A DNA stretch of 64,000 bases, from NCBI GenBank assembly GCA_033063855.1, contig CP093831.1:4402001-4466000 (forward strand). Reading direction: 5' to 3'. Below, one piece after another: positions 21,201 through 36,200 of the stretch. Under the pieces are notes generated by a model. It did no database searches, had not been told where the DNA came from, and saw only the letters and a program-made list of their open reading frames with translations. A program made the position numbers and the translations under genes. Position 1 is the stretch's first letter, and each line of letters starts with the position of its first letter. The DNA comes from Smittia aterrima. Taxonomy: Eukaryota; Arthropoda; Insecta; Diptera; Chironomidae.

Positions 21201-24200
21201 AAACACGACGCTGGTAAATAATCAAATCGAAAATATCATTAGAGAGATCATGAAACCACGAGTCGATAAGAAGAATCGTTTGTCATTGTTGCTGTTTCTG
21301 CTCTGTTAACATTCTTCGATATACCGAAGCAAAATGGAGAGAGACAAGAAGAGTTGAAATGTCAACATTCGATGAAGAAATTTTGTGATTCATTCAATTT
21401 CGAGAATCGTTTTCATGTTCATTCATTGTTTGCTGACGAAATCCAACGGCGCAGAAGAGAGATTTACATAAAATAAACATCAATCGCTTTTCACGGGTGG
21501 CTTCATGGCTTTGTCAAAACATTTGATGTAAGAGATTGCTTTTATCAAACCCAAAATATGTCCAGAAAGGTCAAACATTTGTTCAAACATCCCCGAAATT
21601 TCCATTTTGCAATTAAACGATTTTATAGGAAAAATCAATTAGAAGGAATTTTAAAATTCCCAACTCGTGCGAATGGTTGACACACCCAAAGATTCATTAA
21701 AGTCAAAGCGCGTGCTGAAAAGTTAAATTTTAATTTGTTTCCGCTTGGATTTCTTGATGAACAAGCGCATCATTCGAGGGCTGCAGGAGGAATCACCCTC
21801 GTCACAAAATGTATCGAGGAAAATCGCTGTGAATGATTCTTTGATGAGGTCACAACCAAAACCACCAAAAAAAAAGAAGAAAAATGTTCTCTCGAGGGAA
21901 ATAAAATCACTTTACGGTCGATAATGTTTATTAAGTGGATCCGTTTTTCTGAGCAATGGCAATCATTTCTTTCTCTCTGTCTCGCTCATTAATTTCATGC
22001 TTTAAAGCACATTCTCCGCTATTTGTGGTAACTGGCAATAAACAATTGTAACATTTCCATTATTCGAAGCAAATTCTGCTGCGGAGGATGAAAGCAAGTC
22101 GAATCGTTGTTGAGCATTCACCTGCATTGCTAAAGCATTTAACATGAACCGAAATGAAAGTCTATTAGAGTCGAGGGTGGCTTATTTACTGTTTGTCAGT
22201 TTTCGAGGGTGAAAAATGTTTTCCTTTTCTCAGAAGTGGAAAATTCCGAAGGGAAAATGGAAAAATACATCAGACACAATCAATGATGGAGAAGGAGATG
22301 AAGTGGAGTGATAGCAACGAGGCAATAAATCTCAAATTAAGGGCGTTTTGTTTTGATTTTATTTATTTCCTTCTGCTTTCTCCCCAGCTCAGCACTGCAA
22401 ATCTACTTCTAATCCATAAAATAAATTTATTTAATGCTGAATGAATTTTCCTTCGACCCTCACGAAGCACTTTCCTTTTGATGGTTTCTTTCTTGCTTTT
22501 CCAGTTTGTCTTTTATTCATCGGTTTGTCCAATGAGATCGTTTGACCTCCTGAGTTTTCTGATTTGAATATTTCCCGAATCTCTTAAACAAGCTACCGAA
22601 GAGGGATGAGAAGAAAGCGAAACTCCTGCAACGGAACAAATCGTTGATTTGAAGTGCACATGTTACGAAAGAAATCACCTTTTGTTTTAGCCTCCGAGAA
22701 TCGGAACAGTCAAGGAATAGGAGAATACAAATTGCTGTTAATTAAGTACAGTTTTAATAGGATTTCCAGCTAACTCGAATCGGATGGTTGGGTCTTTAAT
22801 TGAGCCATCTGTTTACGCAAATTCGCTTCATCTTACGCTTAATTCTCTTCGAATGAATAACAATCCGACGTGAAATTTTCTTTTCCTGCGTTGTCAGCCA
22901 TAACAACAACAAGAACTTTCTCTATGTTCGTGGAAAATATCTTTTAGTCGTGAACTTGTAAGGGAAAATAAATTTTGAAGTTAGGGATAGCGTAATAACT
23001 CTCGAGTGGATACACACTTAAGTATTTTGGGGGATTGATTTACGATCCTTGAGCACGCCTCTTCTTGATGGAAAATGCGAAATACGCATCACCGAGAGCG
23101 AGCGATTTAATCTTCATTTTTCCTTCCGATGAATGCAAAACAAGCCACGAAACAAATCTTCGTCACGTGACTCTCTTACATCATTCAACATTGCTCGCGA
23201 TCCATCATGAAGTCAAAATGGAACATAATTAATTTAAATGCGTCTCTTCAAGGCTAATTAACTTCCACTTAGTCGCCCATTTTGTTGCGGAAAGAATTAA
23301 CATTCGCTCGTTCATTTCTCAGAGTAAAGTTCTGAACGACAATACGACGCCACAAATCGGAGAAAAGTTTCATTAATAACTCTCTCTCTTGCAGTGACAT
23401 TGACAACCTTATTATTAACTAGCAAATGAAAAGTTCCATCATTTGTTTTCCATCTCCGCCGACACATCAAATGATCAAATGAAAAAGGCATTGTCTTTCT
23501 CTATGAAAGGTGAAAGAGCAGAGCTGGATTAATACGATTCATCATTAGCGTTTACAATCATCCCGATGCGGTGAAGTGATCTAACGAATTATCGCGCGAG
23601 CAACCCCCATTTCGATGTCTGTCCATCAGACATGAACTGAACCCGAGAAACAAAAGCATTTAGACAATATTTACCTTTTCGTTTCCAAAATAAAAGTCAT
23701 TAATGAATTGAATTTCTGGCTTTTCTTCAGGCGAGAGTTCGAGTTTATGGAACGCTAATTAATCATCATTATATTACCATTAAACTTCATGTCTTTAATG
23801 AACAAAAAACCATTTCATGGAGCCTTCTTTTGTTTCGTGAAGAGAGTTTTTTGAAAGTTTCAGCGATTCACGAGGCGGTGGACACAATCGCGATTATTTA
23901 TTAATGTCGCGCACTTTCCGAAACATAAATAAAGTAAATGACAACGAATTAACCGACATATTTATCCACACCTTGTTAATTTCAAAATAATGAGCTCCGA
24001 ACTATTTGTCATTATCCAATTTCATTTTCCCTTTTTGATCGCGGTGATGATTCGAAATTAAGTGCTTGGCCCATGCTTTTTCGTCGAGAGTTGTTGTCGA
24101 TTGTCTGCAATTTATTAGGAATTCGGAATTCGGTTGATGTCTGTGCCTTCAGATGATATTTGCCATTTTATTGCGCACGAATTCGATAAAAAAAAATGTC

Positions 24201-27200
24201 TGATTTTATCAGATGAGAGCAGAAATGGATGAGAACGAGAAAAACTTGAAATCAATTCATTTTTATTGCACAAATCTGACTTTTCGGCTGCCAGAATCTC
24301 GAAAACTTATGCGAAATCATCAGACCAACTAAATATTTCCCCGTAACTCGCCCGAAAAAAGAAACGCATTTGTTCTCTATTCCCTCGCTCTGCAGTTTGT
24401 TTCTCGTTTCGCATTCAGAAATATCAGCGCTCCAACCTGTAATTAGCCCAACAAAGATAAAAATAAATAAATTTCCTGACGCAAACAGCAGAACAGAAAA
24501 AATGAAATCCACAAGAAAAAGTATTAAACAATAAATAATTTTTCAGAAATTTATTTCCATAATTTTTCTCCGCCGTTGTCGATGCGTATTGCCTTCTTTT
24601 ATTGCATTACAAGAACATTCTGAGCTGAGAACAATCGCTCTTTATCTTTCAGCTCAATTTTATTAAATGCTTCAATAAAGAATTCCGTTTCAAACTGGGA
24701 AGATATAAATCAGGCTGATCATGATAGGCGATATCAGACAAGAAGGAAATAATTGAAAGAAAAGTCAAAATAAATCAGCAAACTTGAAGGCTAAACATTT
24801 TGCTAGAACTCTTTTAAAATTGTGAATAAAAAATAAACTTTTTACAAGACGTGATCCTAATTGTTCAGTTTGCAATAAATATTTCAAGATATTTTCTTTA
24901 AAAATAAATTTAAAGAATCTTTCAAAGAAACGAAAAATCCAACTCATCTTCATACAAGTCAACATAATTGATTAATTACCTTGCGCTTTCTTTAGATGAA
25001 TATGCCTGAAAGAAAATCTTTGTCGATTTGTAACGGCTATCAACAGCATTTGGAGAGGCACGAGACTCGACTGCTGGTGATCTACAAAAGCACAGTGCTC
25101 TGTTCTTTTCGGAGTGCGCCATGTAAATAACAAAAATGGCATGAAATCTCTTTTGACTAAACTAATAATAATGAAGGTGGGACCGAAGGGGCTGATTTCT
25201 AGGCTGGAACAAGCAGCACGCGAGTGCACAGAAAATCAGTTGGGAATTTTATTTATATCGCTCGTTCGGGGTTAGTTGAAGAAATATGTGTGAAAAATAT
25301 TTTGTGAGCTGTCAACAGCGACACATCAAACATTAGCGAGTTTTGAATTGTAGGTTAACAGGACAGGCCGAATGTAAGTCTTTAATAAGCCGAAAGCTGC
25401 AGCATTCTCTCGGATGCTGACACGTGTGTAGGACGAGGAAGCATTCGAACAGAATTTAAAAATGTTTAGCGACAATTTTTTCCTCGTCACTATGAATAGA
25501 ACTTTTTTCAGTCTTGAAACGCATTGAAAACATGAAAGGAAAGAAAGCGAGATTGCAATAATGTAGCACACCCAATTCCGGTCGCTTTGGCTGTGCACAG
25601 ACTCATTGAAAATTATAATTCATCGTCGAGTTATATTGAGTTTCCTCTTTCCTTCTCTGCAGCAGCAGCCTCTTTATTTCGCTATCAATTGCACTACAGA
25701 GATCTTTGCAGCTATCTGAGAATCATATTCAATTGCATTTCTTCTTGTTATTCATTCTACTTCCGTCAGAACTTGAGTCGTCCTTTAATGTTTTCTTCGC
25801 GATCGAGTCATCTGGCAACTGTCAGTTCACTTTAATATTTTTTCTCATGCAGAGTTGTGCGACTAGAATTCAAAGAAATGAAAAAGAAATCAATTTTTCA
25901 GCTAATGAGTGATTGAAAATAATTTTATGTTTACCATCACAGAAGATTCCTTTCGTCGAGCAACGGGTTGAGCTCTTAATTTTCCCGTAATTAAAATATT
26001 AAGTTCTCTAATAACAGACCGTCTAGCTACAAAGGGTAATTTCAAACGTTGAAATCTAAGTCGTGAAAAGTTTATTCCAATTTCCACCACCCTCGATTCA
26101 AATCGCCCCAACGAAGTAGAAATCAATGAAATGAATAATTGATTCTCAGCTATGGAAGTTTAATATTTAAACTACTTTGTTTTCGAGTGTTTGCAAGTAT
26201 TTTGTGAAATGGAATTTAATTACACCTTTATTTGAAAAACGAGTTATACGAGTTGCCGTTTAATATTTTCCGTCAGAAATGTCATTCTAGATCATGTCGT
26301 TTCTTACAGGAAAATTTATGCTTTCGCCTACGCCATCGACAAATGATTTTTAATCGTTTCCCTTTTTCACTCCGTTTTAATATTTCAATTGTTAATTGCT
26401 GTTGTCGAATTTAAATTAATCATTTAACAAAAGTTGACGAAACAAAGTTTTAAATTCAGTTTTCACATCGTCGCATTGACGCCTAAATTTCTCACTGACC
26501 TGAAAATGCTTAAATGTTTCATTCTTCTTCAAAGTTTTCCACATTAAATATTTGAAACAGAACACAGCAGCGACGATATTTTTTTAATTAAGTACTGATG
26601 AGCGTCAATCTGTAATGAAGAATCTTGAATGGCCGAAAACACTGAGAGAGTCTTAATGGCTTTGTCGAAATTAATTATAGATTCGCCAATTCAAATTCAG
26701 AGATTTCATTAGCGTTTCTTAAAATTTCGTGTTCGTCTCCTTGCTCGTCTTAAAACAAAACTCAATTTAAAATTTCTCACGATTTAATGACGCCAAAAGA
26801 AGCCAGGGCCCGGACGAATGCGCAGCACAAAAGCAAGATTGGAAACGAAGGATCATGCTGCAGCATAAAATGCATCAAAATACATAAAATTTCGTATTAA
26901 TATCTGTTTCATATTATTCGCTGTTTTCGCGAGAACGAAGAATCATAAACTTTGAAATGAAAACATGACTGCACCAGCAAGTTTCGGGCTGCCTTTTTCA
27001 CTCATTTTATTCGTTAATTAATAATGTTTTCTTTAAGTTCCCTTTAACGTCCAGCGAAAGAAGGAGAAGGGCCGACGAGCTACATTTTTTTTTCGTCTAG
27101 ATATCACAGCCAGACAGTTGAGTTTATGATGCTCGCTTTTTGCGTTTTGCGACTGATGAAAAATTAATTAATTCGAGAGAGTGAGAGAAGGAACAAGAGC

Positions 27201-30200
27201 GTGGAAATATTTCCAGGAAATATATTTAAGCGATTCCTTCGATTGATAACTCGAAATGACTGTTACCACCTACGACATCGAGCGATCGAGAATTTCATGA
27301 GAAATGTTTCCGCTTATCAAAGCAACGCGCATTATTATTTAACATAAACTTGGTTTCATTGCACTCTGATGTCAAGATACACATCTAAATTTGCAGTAAT
27401 GCCCCGCAGCAAATGCTGTCGAAGCGAAAGCATTAAATAAAAACATATCGCAGTTTATTAGGACCATGAAACATGTGTTGAAAGCATTAAATGCTTTTAA
27501 TCATAATTATTAAGAGAAGCATAATTCATGCCGTTTTATCGCCAGTTTACGACGCTGGGAAACTCTTCGCTAACTTGCACAAACGATCTTCAAACAGCTT
27601 TTTTTTCTGCTGTCCTTGCCGTTTCATGTCGTAAAATATTATGGAAGTGTTTTATTTGCGAGCATCATCGTCAACCTTTTGGCCATCGTAGAAAAATCTT
27701 ATTTAGTGCGCATGACGAAAATATTTGGATTTAAATTCCGTGGCGAAAAGAAATTTTGTAAAACTTTTAACCCAACAATCGTTTGCTTAATCTTTGATGT
27801 CGCGTAGATTTGTGTTTGTGGCTTAGTGGAAAAGCAAAGAGGAAACTCGATTGTGTGCGTGGCTATCAACATTGTATCGTTTTATGTTGGGCGTGAACCA
27901 TTTGTGCAACATCGATTGGCTGACGACTGTTGTTATTTTCCAACTCACCAACTCCTCGTTGTGTGGGAAAACAAGTTTTCAACATTTTATGTGTCGATAC
28001 TCGATTCACACACATAACTCTCTGGCTTCAACACAACATCGCCTTTTGTGTTGAAGCTTGAAAAAAATGAAAAATTGTTTTGTGCGGTGTGCTCTCTGTT
28101 CTTTCAGTTAAAAAAGTTTCATTGATGAGACGCGATCAGTTTTTGTCTGTGTCGACTTTTATTTGCTGTTTTGTCCGAAATCCGTTTTTGTAGAAAAAAC
28201 ATTTTTTCTTTTCGTACAATTGAAGTCTAGTGTTTGAGGTTTAAGAGCAGATTTCACCCTTCCTGCAACCCTTCCGAGTAGATAATCTTCGGGAAAGATT
28301 AATGTGGCTCAATCCTTTAAGTGAATTCCGAATGGATTTTCCTTTTGTCAGATTTTATTGAAACTCGACTCCGAGTAAGCAAAGCATTTTTTGCAATAAA
28401 ATTGTGATTTTTTACCGACGGGAAGTTTGATAACAATTTGTGTGAGAAGTTAGTGAAATAAATTGAAACATTTACAACGAATTCGAAGCAACTGAAAGCG
28501 GCGATTGAACATTTCTGTGATGAGTTTCGATTGAGCAAGAAAAACTGATAAGTCAAGAAACTTTTTATACAAAATTTGAAATATATCGAAGGACATCAGA
28601 AGAGCATCGAGCAGCTTAAGTGACAGTGGAATGATTACCGTAAGATTAATTTACTTCCTTTTAAAATCGATAATTTCTGTGATGAAAGATCCGAAAGCTT
28701 AATATTCAGAGTAACGACAGTGATCACTTGCTCTTCTCTTTACGCTTGTCTCATGATGTCTACCGTCGTCGCGACATCTGAAAAACAAGAGCTCGCGTGA
28801 CCGATTGTTGAAATCAAGATCAACAAAGGCAACAAAAAGAAAACGCAACGATCTACAAAAAAAGATCGAGATCATTACATCATGAACAAAACATATCTCA
28901 ACAATCTGGTGTTTGAATCAATGTTCCGTCAAGTTTCAAACAAATTTTAATCTGGTTTTAAGATGCTGTGCCTTGTTTTCTTATTGCCTTGCTTTGTTTG
29001 TTGCCCTAAGTTGGGTAAAAGTGTCAATCACGATATCGACGGGAGATCGAGGAGTCGTGTGGCTTTCGTAATGCATCCGATAAGTTTATCGTTCATCTCA
29101 TAATTGAACTTGTTAATTTCATAAAAGCATTCGAAAGGGAGAAAGAGAAAATTGAAAACTCGTCGAGTTAATAAATTATCTAAACGTGTTGTGGACATTT
29201 TTGTCTAATCTCGGGTTGAAATCCGATGATTGGAATTCGAAACGAGCCGACAAATATTCACGAGGAGAAGGAAACATGTGTCGAGTTCCTTTTGAAACAT
29301 TCCACTGAGCCGCTGGAATTCCGAGGAAATTTCTATTTTGACACATTAATTAAGTGTCGCTTCTCCCGCCAAGTTTCACTTAATTCAATAGGCTTGTGAA
29401 ATATTTTCAATTAAAATTCCATTTGTGATTTGTGACCTGCGATAAATCATGAGCAACTTGCAGTTTTTTTCTCAGAGAAACAAGATCAAGAAGCTGTAAG
29501 CTCTTGAATCCTCGTAATCGTTTCACTTGAAAGGAGAGCCAATCTGTGTTGAGATTGTTGCTCATTTCAAACACCTAAAGAAGATGATGCTTGAGATTTT
29601 CAAGTGCTTATTGTTACACAGAATTACTTTCGATCCTCAGTTTCTTGTTGAGAGAGAAGAAAGACAAAGCCAAGCACTATGCTTAATCCTCAATGCAAAT
29701 AAACATGAAATCTTCGAAGAATCACTGAAGCAAGCGTCGTCTCCTTTTGTGAGTACAAAAGACAAACAAAGATTGATCCAGCAATTGTTGTCAAGCTAAT
29801 TCCTCTTGAAAGAAGTTTTGTTGAAGTTTAAAAGAAAAGTAAACTTGAACGAGTTTCTGAATTTTACAATTTTAGGTTTTTGCTTTGAACGTAAAGTTCA
29901 ATTTTTTACAGACGTCACGTCACAAATTTTCTAAAATCACCACAATCGATACAATGTTCGTCTTTGGGTCAAATCTGTGTAATTTCGTTTCATCTTTTCT
30001 TTTCCCTTCATTCTTCATGCCAAATTGCATTTTTTCTCGTCTTCTTTTGTCGGGTCCTTAAGAAAAATTCGGCACGAAATGGCATTGATGATGACTTTTC
30101 TGTCTGGATTTGATGTGTCCATCGCTTAACTTTGATGGATGACTGACACAGACAGAACTTTGTTTCCTGATCCATCCCAAGGCCAAAGCAGATCGCCCTG

Positions 30201-33200
30201 GAATCATCGGCACATTTTCATTTCAATCGGCATTGAGTTAATTGTTTGAAAGCAAAAATTTCGATAAGAATCTTTTTGTTTTCGAGCCGCGTTTATCGTA
30301 AAATTCATCGCATTTCAATATTTCAATCGATCATTTCTGAACATCGACCGGAGGGAGAAAACATTCTCTTACACTTATTTCAAGCGCTTTTACTATCTGT
30401 CAAGTGATCAAAGCTCTTCTCTCTCTGATGCGTTTAATGTGATGCAAGCAAATTTTAAATTCCAACATAAGGTTCTTGCTGAACATAAAAAACTTTTATG
30501 CATCTTAGCTCGAACAAAAAAGAAACGCATCAAACAGATTTCTTATTTCTTCGCCATGCTCAGGCTTCTCTCTCAGGCGATTAAAGTCATTGCACCCCAA
30601 ACATGCTGAGGATGAAAGAAAAATTGCTTTACGCTGCTGTCGTGCGAAGAATCTTGAGCGATCTCGTCTTGGCAAAAAAAAAAGCCTAATCTGTCTTGTT
30701 GCGAAGTCTTTCTCAAATTTTTTACTTTTCACGGACTAATCGATTATCGATACATTGTTGAGCTGCATCTATTGTTCCATCACTTTCACAAAACAGCATC
30801 AATAGATTCTCAGACAAATTTCATTTGCTACGGTGAGTTCCTTCGTGTGGAAGAACTCAAGCCCTCGATGTTTATTTATTTAGGGGCTGAGAATGTTTGT
30901 GCTGATCACATTAAACCCGTTGAACACCCAACAAGCGGCGCAACTGAAATAAAATTTTAATTGACATCCAAGCTACTGACTGAGTAGCTTGCTACATAAA
31001 ATCAATAAATCATCACGAGCTCCTCAAGTGCTCGTATGCGAATCATAAAAATGCAAATTCAACTTCTCGCTTTAATTGTTTTGCAATCTTTCTTTCCACT
31101 AAATCCTCGCGAGAGAGCCAAGAGCTGAGACGACTCAAATTGAAAATAATAAATAACGAGGCAGCTTCCATTTCGAATGCTGAGAACGAAACAACAAGCG
31201 CGAGTATGCAAAGCATTTCGTTTCGGTTTTTATTGCATTCTCGTATTGATTTCTCTCAGCAAGAGGCCACGAAAACCAGTAGCTCGAGTGGGTTGGGATT
31301 CGGCCTTTCGCAAATTTCAGTTTCTCCTTCTGTTGTCTCTCCTGTTCAGACAGAAACCAAAAGTTAATTTCATTAAACTGCTGCACATTCTTTTTAACTA
31401 CTGTTGCCCCAGTAAATTACAGCTCTTTTAAAACCGATACATCCGGTTGTTGTTTTCCTACGCGAGGCTAAGCGAAGCTTTCAATATGCAACGTACTGCA
31501 TTGCTTCGTGATTTTTTTTCGCCATGGCAAATTAAACAATCACATTTGATATTTTTCAATCGAATCACAATCGCAAGCTTCAAGTACGAGCATGAAACGT
31601 GAACAATCTCTGTTGCCAATACACAATTCATTACTGACTACTTTTCCACAACATTAAACGACTTAAACCTCAAAGGCCACAAAAAAAATGTTTTTTTATT
31701 TAATTTTTTTCCCTCTTAGTTGTTCTGAGCCGCATTTCTGTCTCGGGATTGTTGTGTTTCTTAAAATGGCCCCAGGCTCGCGTATGTAAGCTCACGTATA
31801 TCCACATTTAAGACTCGAGCGAATAAAAAATTGCAACAGCAACAACGAAGCATGGACGACGACCCTTTTCAAATGCTTTTTATTGATCGCTAAAGCAACG
31901 TTCAAGTCTGGCTACTTTCGACTGATTGCTGTTGAAATATGAAAATTACATTATAGACTTTAATAATGACTAGACGGATGTTGATATAAGTTGACTAATT
32001 GGCTCGTGATCCATCAATCGAAGCTCGTTCATCTATCCTTTCGCACCTTTGTTTATCCATGCACGCTCGTATCACATCGATAAATCATCATTTCTCATGA
32101 AGAGCAAGGCAAATAGTCTCGTGATTGATTGTTTCTTTCTCCTCTCCTCGAATCTAAAAATATTCTTTTTCAACATTTGATCGCTGATCATAAGGCTCAT
32201 CAGTTAATTCATTAATTATAGTCACAATTTGTAAACTCGTTGTAAAGATGTAATCGCACATTCCAGGTCTTAATTTATTGATTGCATAAAAGCTATTATT
32301 GCAATTATTTAATAAAATTTTCATTGAAACTTAAGCAGCTTGTAAGGTTCTCATCGCTTGGGGACATTCTCGTAGCTTCTTCCAATGGTGTTTATGGAAA
32401 TAAAATAAAAATTCATCTATTTCTAATATGATTGAGGGTTGAGAGGTATCCAAGTTATGTGAACGATCCCTAGAATCGGAAAATATTGTGAGACTTTTAA
32501 ATCGATGACAAGCGATCCCTGTAATTTCCGCGACCTCTGAGTCACTGCATAATTCCACAATAGACAATTCTAATTAAATTACACGAACACGATCATTTGA
32601 AAAATCAATGCTGACAGTCGCGACATTATCATGCGATTGCATTAAATTATTCGCATGATGGAAAATTTATGTTTGACCCGTTGGATTGGATGTTCGGAAA
32701 ATTACAGTGACGCTTGATTAGATTTATTTATTCAAGTGCAAAGTGTGAATAGGAAAGTTTCATTGTTCTATTTAAAACTTCTTGAAACTTGCGATTTAAG
32801 GTTTGCCGACGAAATCTTTCTTAAAACTTGAAATCTTTAACAGATTCAAAAGAATGTTTCGAGTATTTGAATGCTAAGCTACTCTGAATAAACAAACTAG
32901 CAAAAACATGCTCGTAATCCTTAAACGATCAAAAAGTAATCCACAAATCTCCGTTAATGGAATTAAGTGCTTGGTTCTTAATGCACTTGAGATTACGAAT
33001 GTTAAGCAGTTTACGACAATCAACAATGGAAATATTTGCCAGCCATTTGTTCAACGAAACTTCCCTTTATTCGAAGAGATGCATTAACTATCATCATCTC
33101 AATGGAGAGCTCTCGGCATGGCTTGTAAACCAACACAATGTCGACTCCCCGTCGAGAAACAAATTTTGATTAAATGCAATAAAAAAAATGCGCAACACTA

Positions 33201-36200
33201 ACTTAACGCTTTTCAGTAGCCGAATGTTTACTCACGACATGAACGTTAAAATGTTAATAATCTGTTGTCGAAGCGCAGCATGACGCACTTTTAGTTTGAG
33301 AATATAAAGCGTAAGCTCATAAACACGTCGCTATTGTGATGACGTGAGCGATTTCGAGGGAAGTCGATGATGACCGTAAACATTTGGATCAAGAGCTCCA
33401 CGCTAGCCGTCGCTCAAATTTGCGGATAATCATTGCGATAACGACCAATTTAACGAAACTTTATGGCTCTTAATTCATTCCTCATACGAATCATCTTGTT
33501 TTCGACGAGTAAATTACCTTCGCATCTAAGATGAAACAATATCGCGTGCCGACTTTTAAAGTCTTCGTTTCGGACTTGCTTGGACCTCATTCCTCTGACT
33601 CGAGAAATTAATTTGAATCTCATTTTTTTCTATCTACAACTAAGTTTCGTGTACAGTCGAGATGTCGATAAATGACGAAGAAAAAAATTTAATAAAACTC
33701 ATCGCGAAGTGATTTCATGAATGTTTTACAAGCAGCTTCGAATGACGAGAAATACTTTTGATTGCCAGCGGCATGTTCGTGTTTATAAATCACTCAAGAT
33801 TCTCGGTAAAACGTCAATGAATGGTCGCATCAAGCTAATGAGTCAGTGTTTATTGCGATGACTCCAAATCCTTTATTGATTTTATCAATCGACTCGATGA
33901 TTCCTTCAACTAAAGAAGACGAAACTTTACGGCAATTCCGCTCGTGGATTTAATTGATTTTTAGCATGAACTGTTCACATTAAAATATTTTTCTTTGTGG
34001 TTGATCCAAAAAAAACTAAATTGATTTTTAATCGCTCTCGAGCAAACATAAAACTTATCAGATTAAGTTTATCGACGGATTTTATTTCGAAACAGTTAAC
34101 ATGACAAAACATAAACCTAGTTATGAATCAATATTTTTACACCTTTTGTTTATCACTTAGGTGCTCGTTAATGCTCGTTCACGTGTTTACTTACGCTTCC
34201 CTTCCTCACACATGTTGAGTTGAAGTTTTTTCATTGAAAGCAAACAAACAAGAAAAGTTTTTCCTTCGCTTCCCTCGTTGAAATCTGAGAGAGCTGAAGG
34301 AAATTTAGGGAAACAAGGCGAGTCTCATTAGCAATGAAATAAAATTACTTTTCAAAAGAAAAGTGGAAAAGTTGGTGTAATGTAAATAGTTAATTTGATG
34401 ATTCGTTGAATAAAAGTTTCTCCCCTGCTTGATCAACGACGCTGCTAATTTGATTGTTCGAAGAATTGATGAACTTGTGAACACGTCGAATCTCCCCAAG
34501 GGCACATCAAGAGCTTGTCTCTAGATGAATGAAGATATTCTCCTTGAAGAGCGTCGCCTTCTAGACACAAAACACCAAGAAGCCTTGACATGGTCAAGAG
34601 TTGTGAGAATAAAAAAAAACTGTTGTAGTAAAATTCATAATTGACGAACGCCATGTGTTGCTCAATCAACTGCATAACAGCTTACAACAAATTGCACATT
34701 TGCGGTTTATGCTTTAAAGCCGACGTTTACGTCAGCTCAGCGCAACATTTTTTTACTCAACTTGACGCTCTTTCAAACAATTCACTTGAAGATTATTTCT
34801 CTGTCATTTTGAATTTCACGATCTCCTCGGAGTTTCTTTTAATTTTCAATCTACAGTTTCTGCCATTTTGTTGCGTTAACATTTCACGAAAACTCTCGGC
34901 TTCCATTCAAAGCATCGAGTTGTTCATTGCTGCCCTGTCTTCATTTCAACTGTCAGTAGTAAAGTAGCAAAAAAAGAGCCAGCGATTCAAATGAAACTTC
35001 TCTTCTTTCCTTTCATGCTCCGATGGAATTTTGATAGAGCTTGGAAGGCAAACACATTTCATGGACAAGATAATTATTACTATCATTAATAGACACATAA
35101 TTTATTGGAAACCGCAAATGTAGAACCAACAGAAAGGAGAGGGAATCGAAAAATGTTGCATTAAAATCATTTTTACGTTCGTCAATTTGCCTAAAACGTT
35201 TTAATGGACGGAACGAATGAAAGTTTATTTGTTTTGGAATTTTATTTTATGCCAACAGTTGTGGTCGAAGTGAGTTTAAGGAAAGTGATCGGCGTTAATC
35301 GAGAGGAACATTTTTCTATCGAATGAGGATAACAAGATAATCTCATAAAGATTAACAGAATCTAGCGGTAAAAATCAGTTTGTCTACAAGTCTATCAGAC
35401 AGATTAATCATTCGAGAAACTGGTGAAAAATCGATTACGAATGTGTACATTGCGGCAGAAAGACTGTGATCCTCAAAGCAGATCATTTATCTTTCTCTTT
35501 TCAATTCAAGAATCATCAATAAACACTTCGGAGAATTCCACTTGCGCCTTTCGCTTCAGCCACGTCATTCCTCATCTCAAGTGATTCATAATCTTTTGAC
35601 GTTGATCTTTTTAAATTAGTTTGTTAAAGTGTATCATCGCAGCACTGAGCCGCTTTGTTGCACCATAAACGCGCGAATAGATGCTGTGCTGTGTGGAGTG
35701 GAATGATTAAAAAAAGGGAACGAACGATAAAAAGTTATTATGGTGGCGCCACCAAGAGAACAACAAAAAGATTTTTTAATTTCTTTTGCGGTTTGCTCTC
35801 CCTCAAACGATTTTGTTCTATTAATTTGACCGTCCCTCTCCACATGATACTTCGAACCCGAAAAAAAAAAGTTTGCGGAACGTCTCAAACTGACCTGAAG
35901 TCTATCAACTCATCGAGACAAAGAAAAAAAAAGTGAGAACCATTAAAGGCTCTTTGCAACGCTCATACGAAAAAAATAATTGACTTTTTGGAGATTCATG
36001 AAGCGAGAAGGAAAATGTAATCAAGAAATCACTGATCAATCATCGAGCACTCGAGATACGTTGACTCGTAAATAGAAATTCTCTCGCGATGAACGAGTGT
36101 GAGATGAAGAGCATCGCCGTGCGTATAACGTCATTGATCCATCGACTCTCAAGTCATATCGCGAAAAAAGATCATCAAAATTAGTTTTGCCTCTCTTCCT

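Noticed and set aside
29527..29799. 90-codon plus-strand frame with a helical look
   Set aside because: It begins at a non-ATG codon, has no promoter, splice or poly(A) context, and no recognised family.
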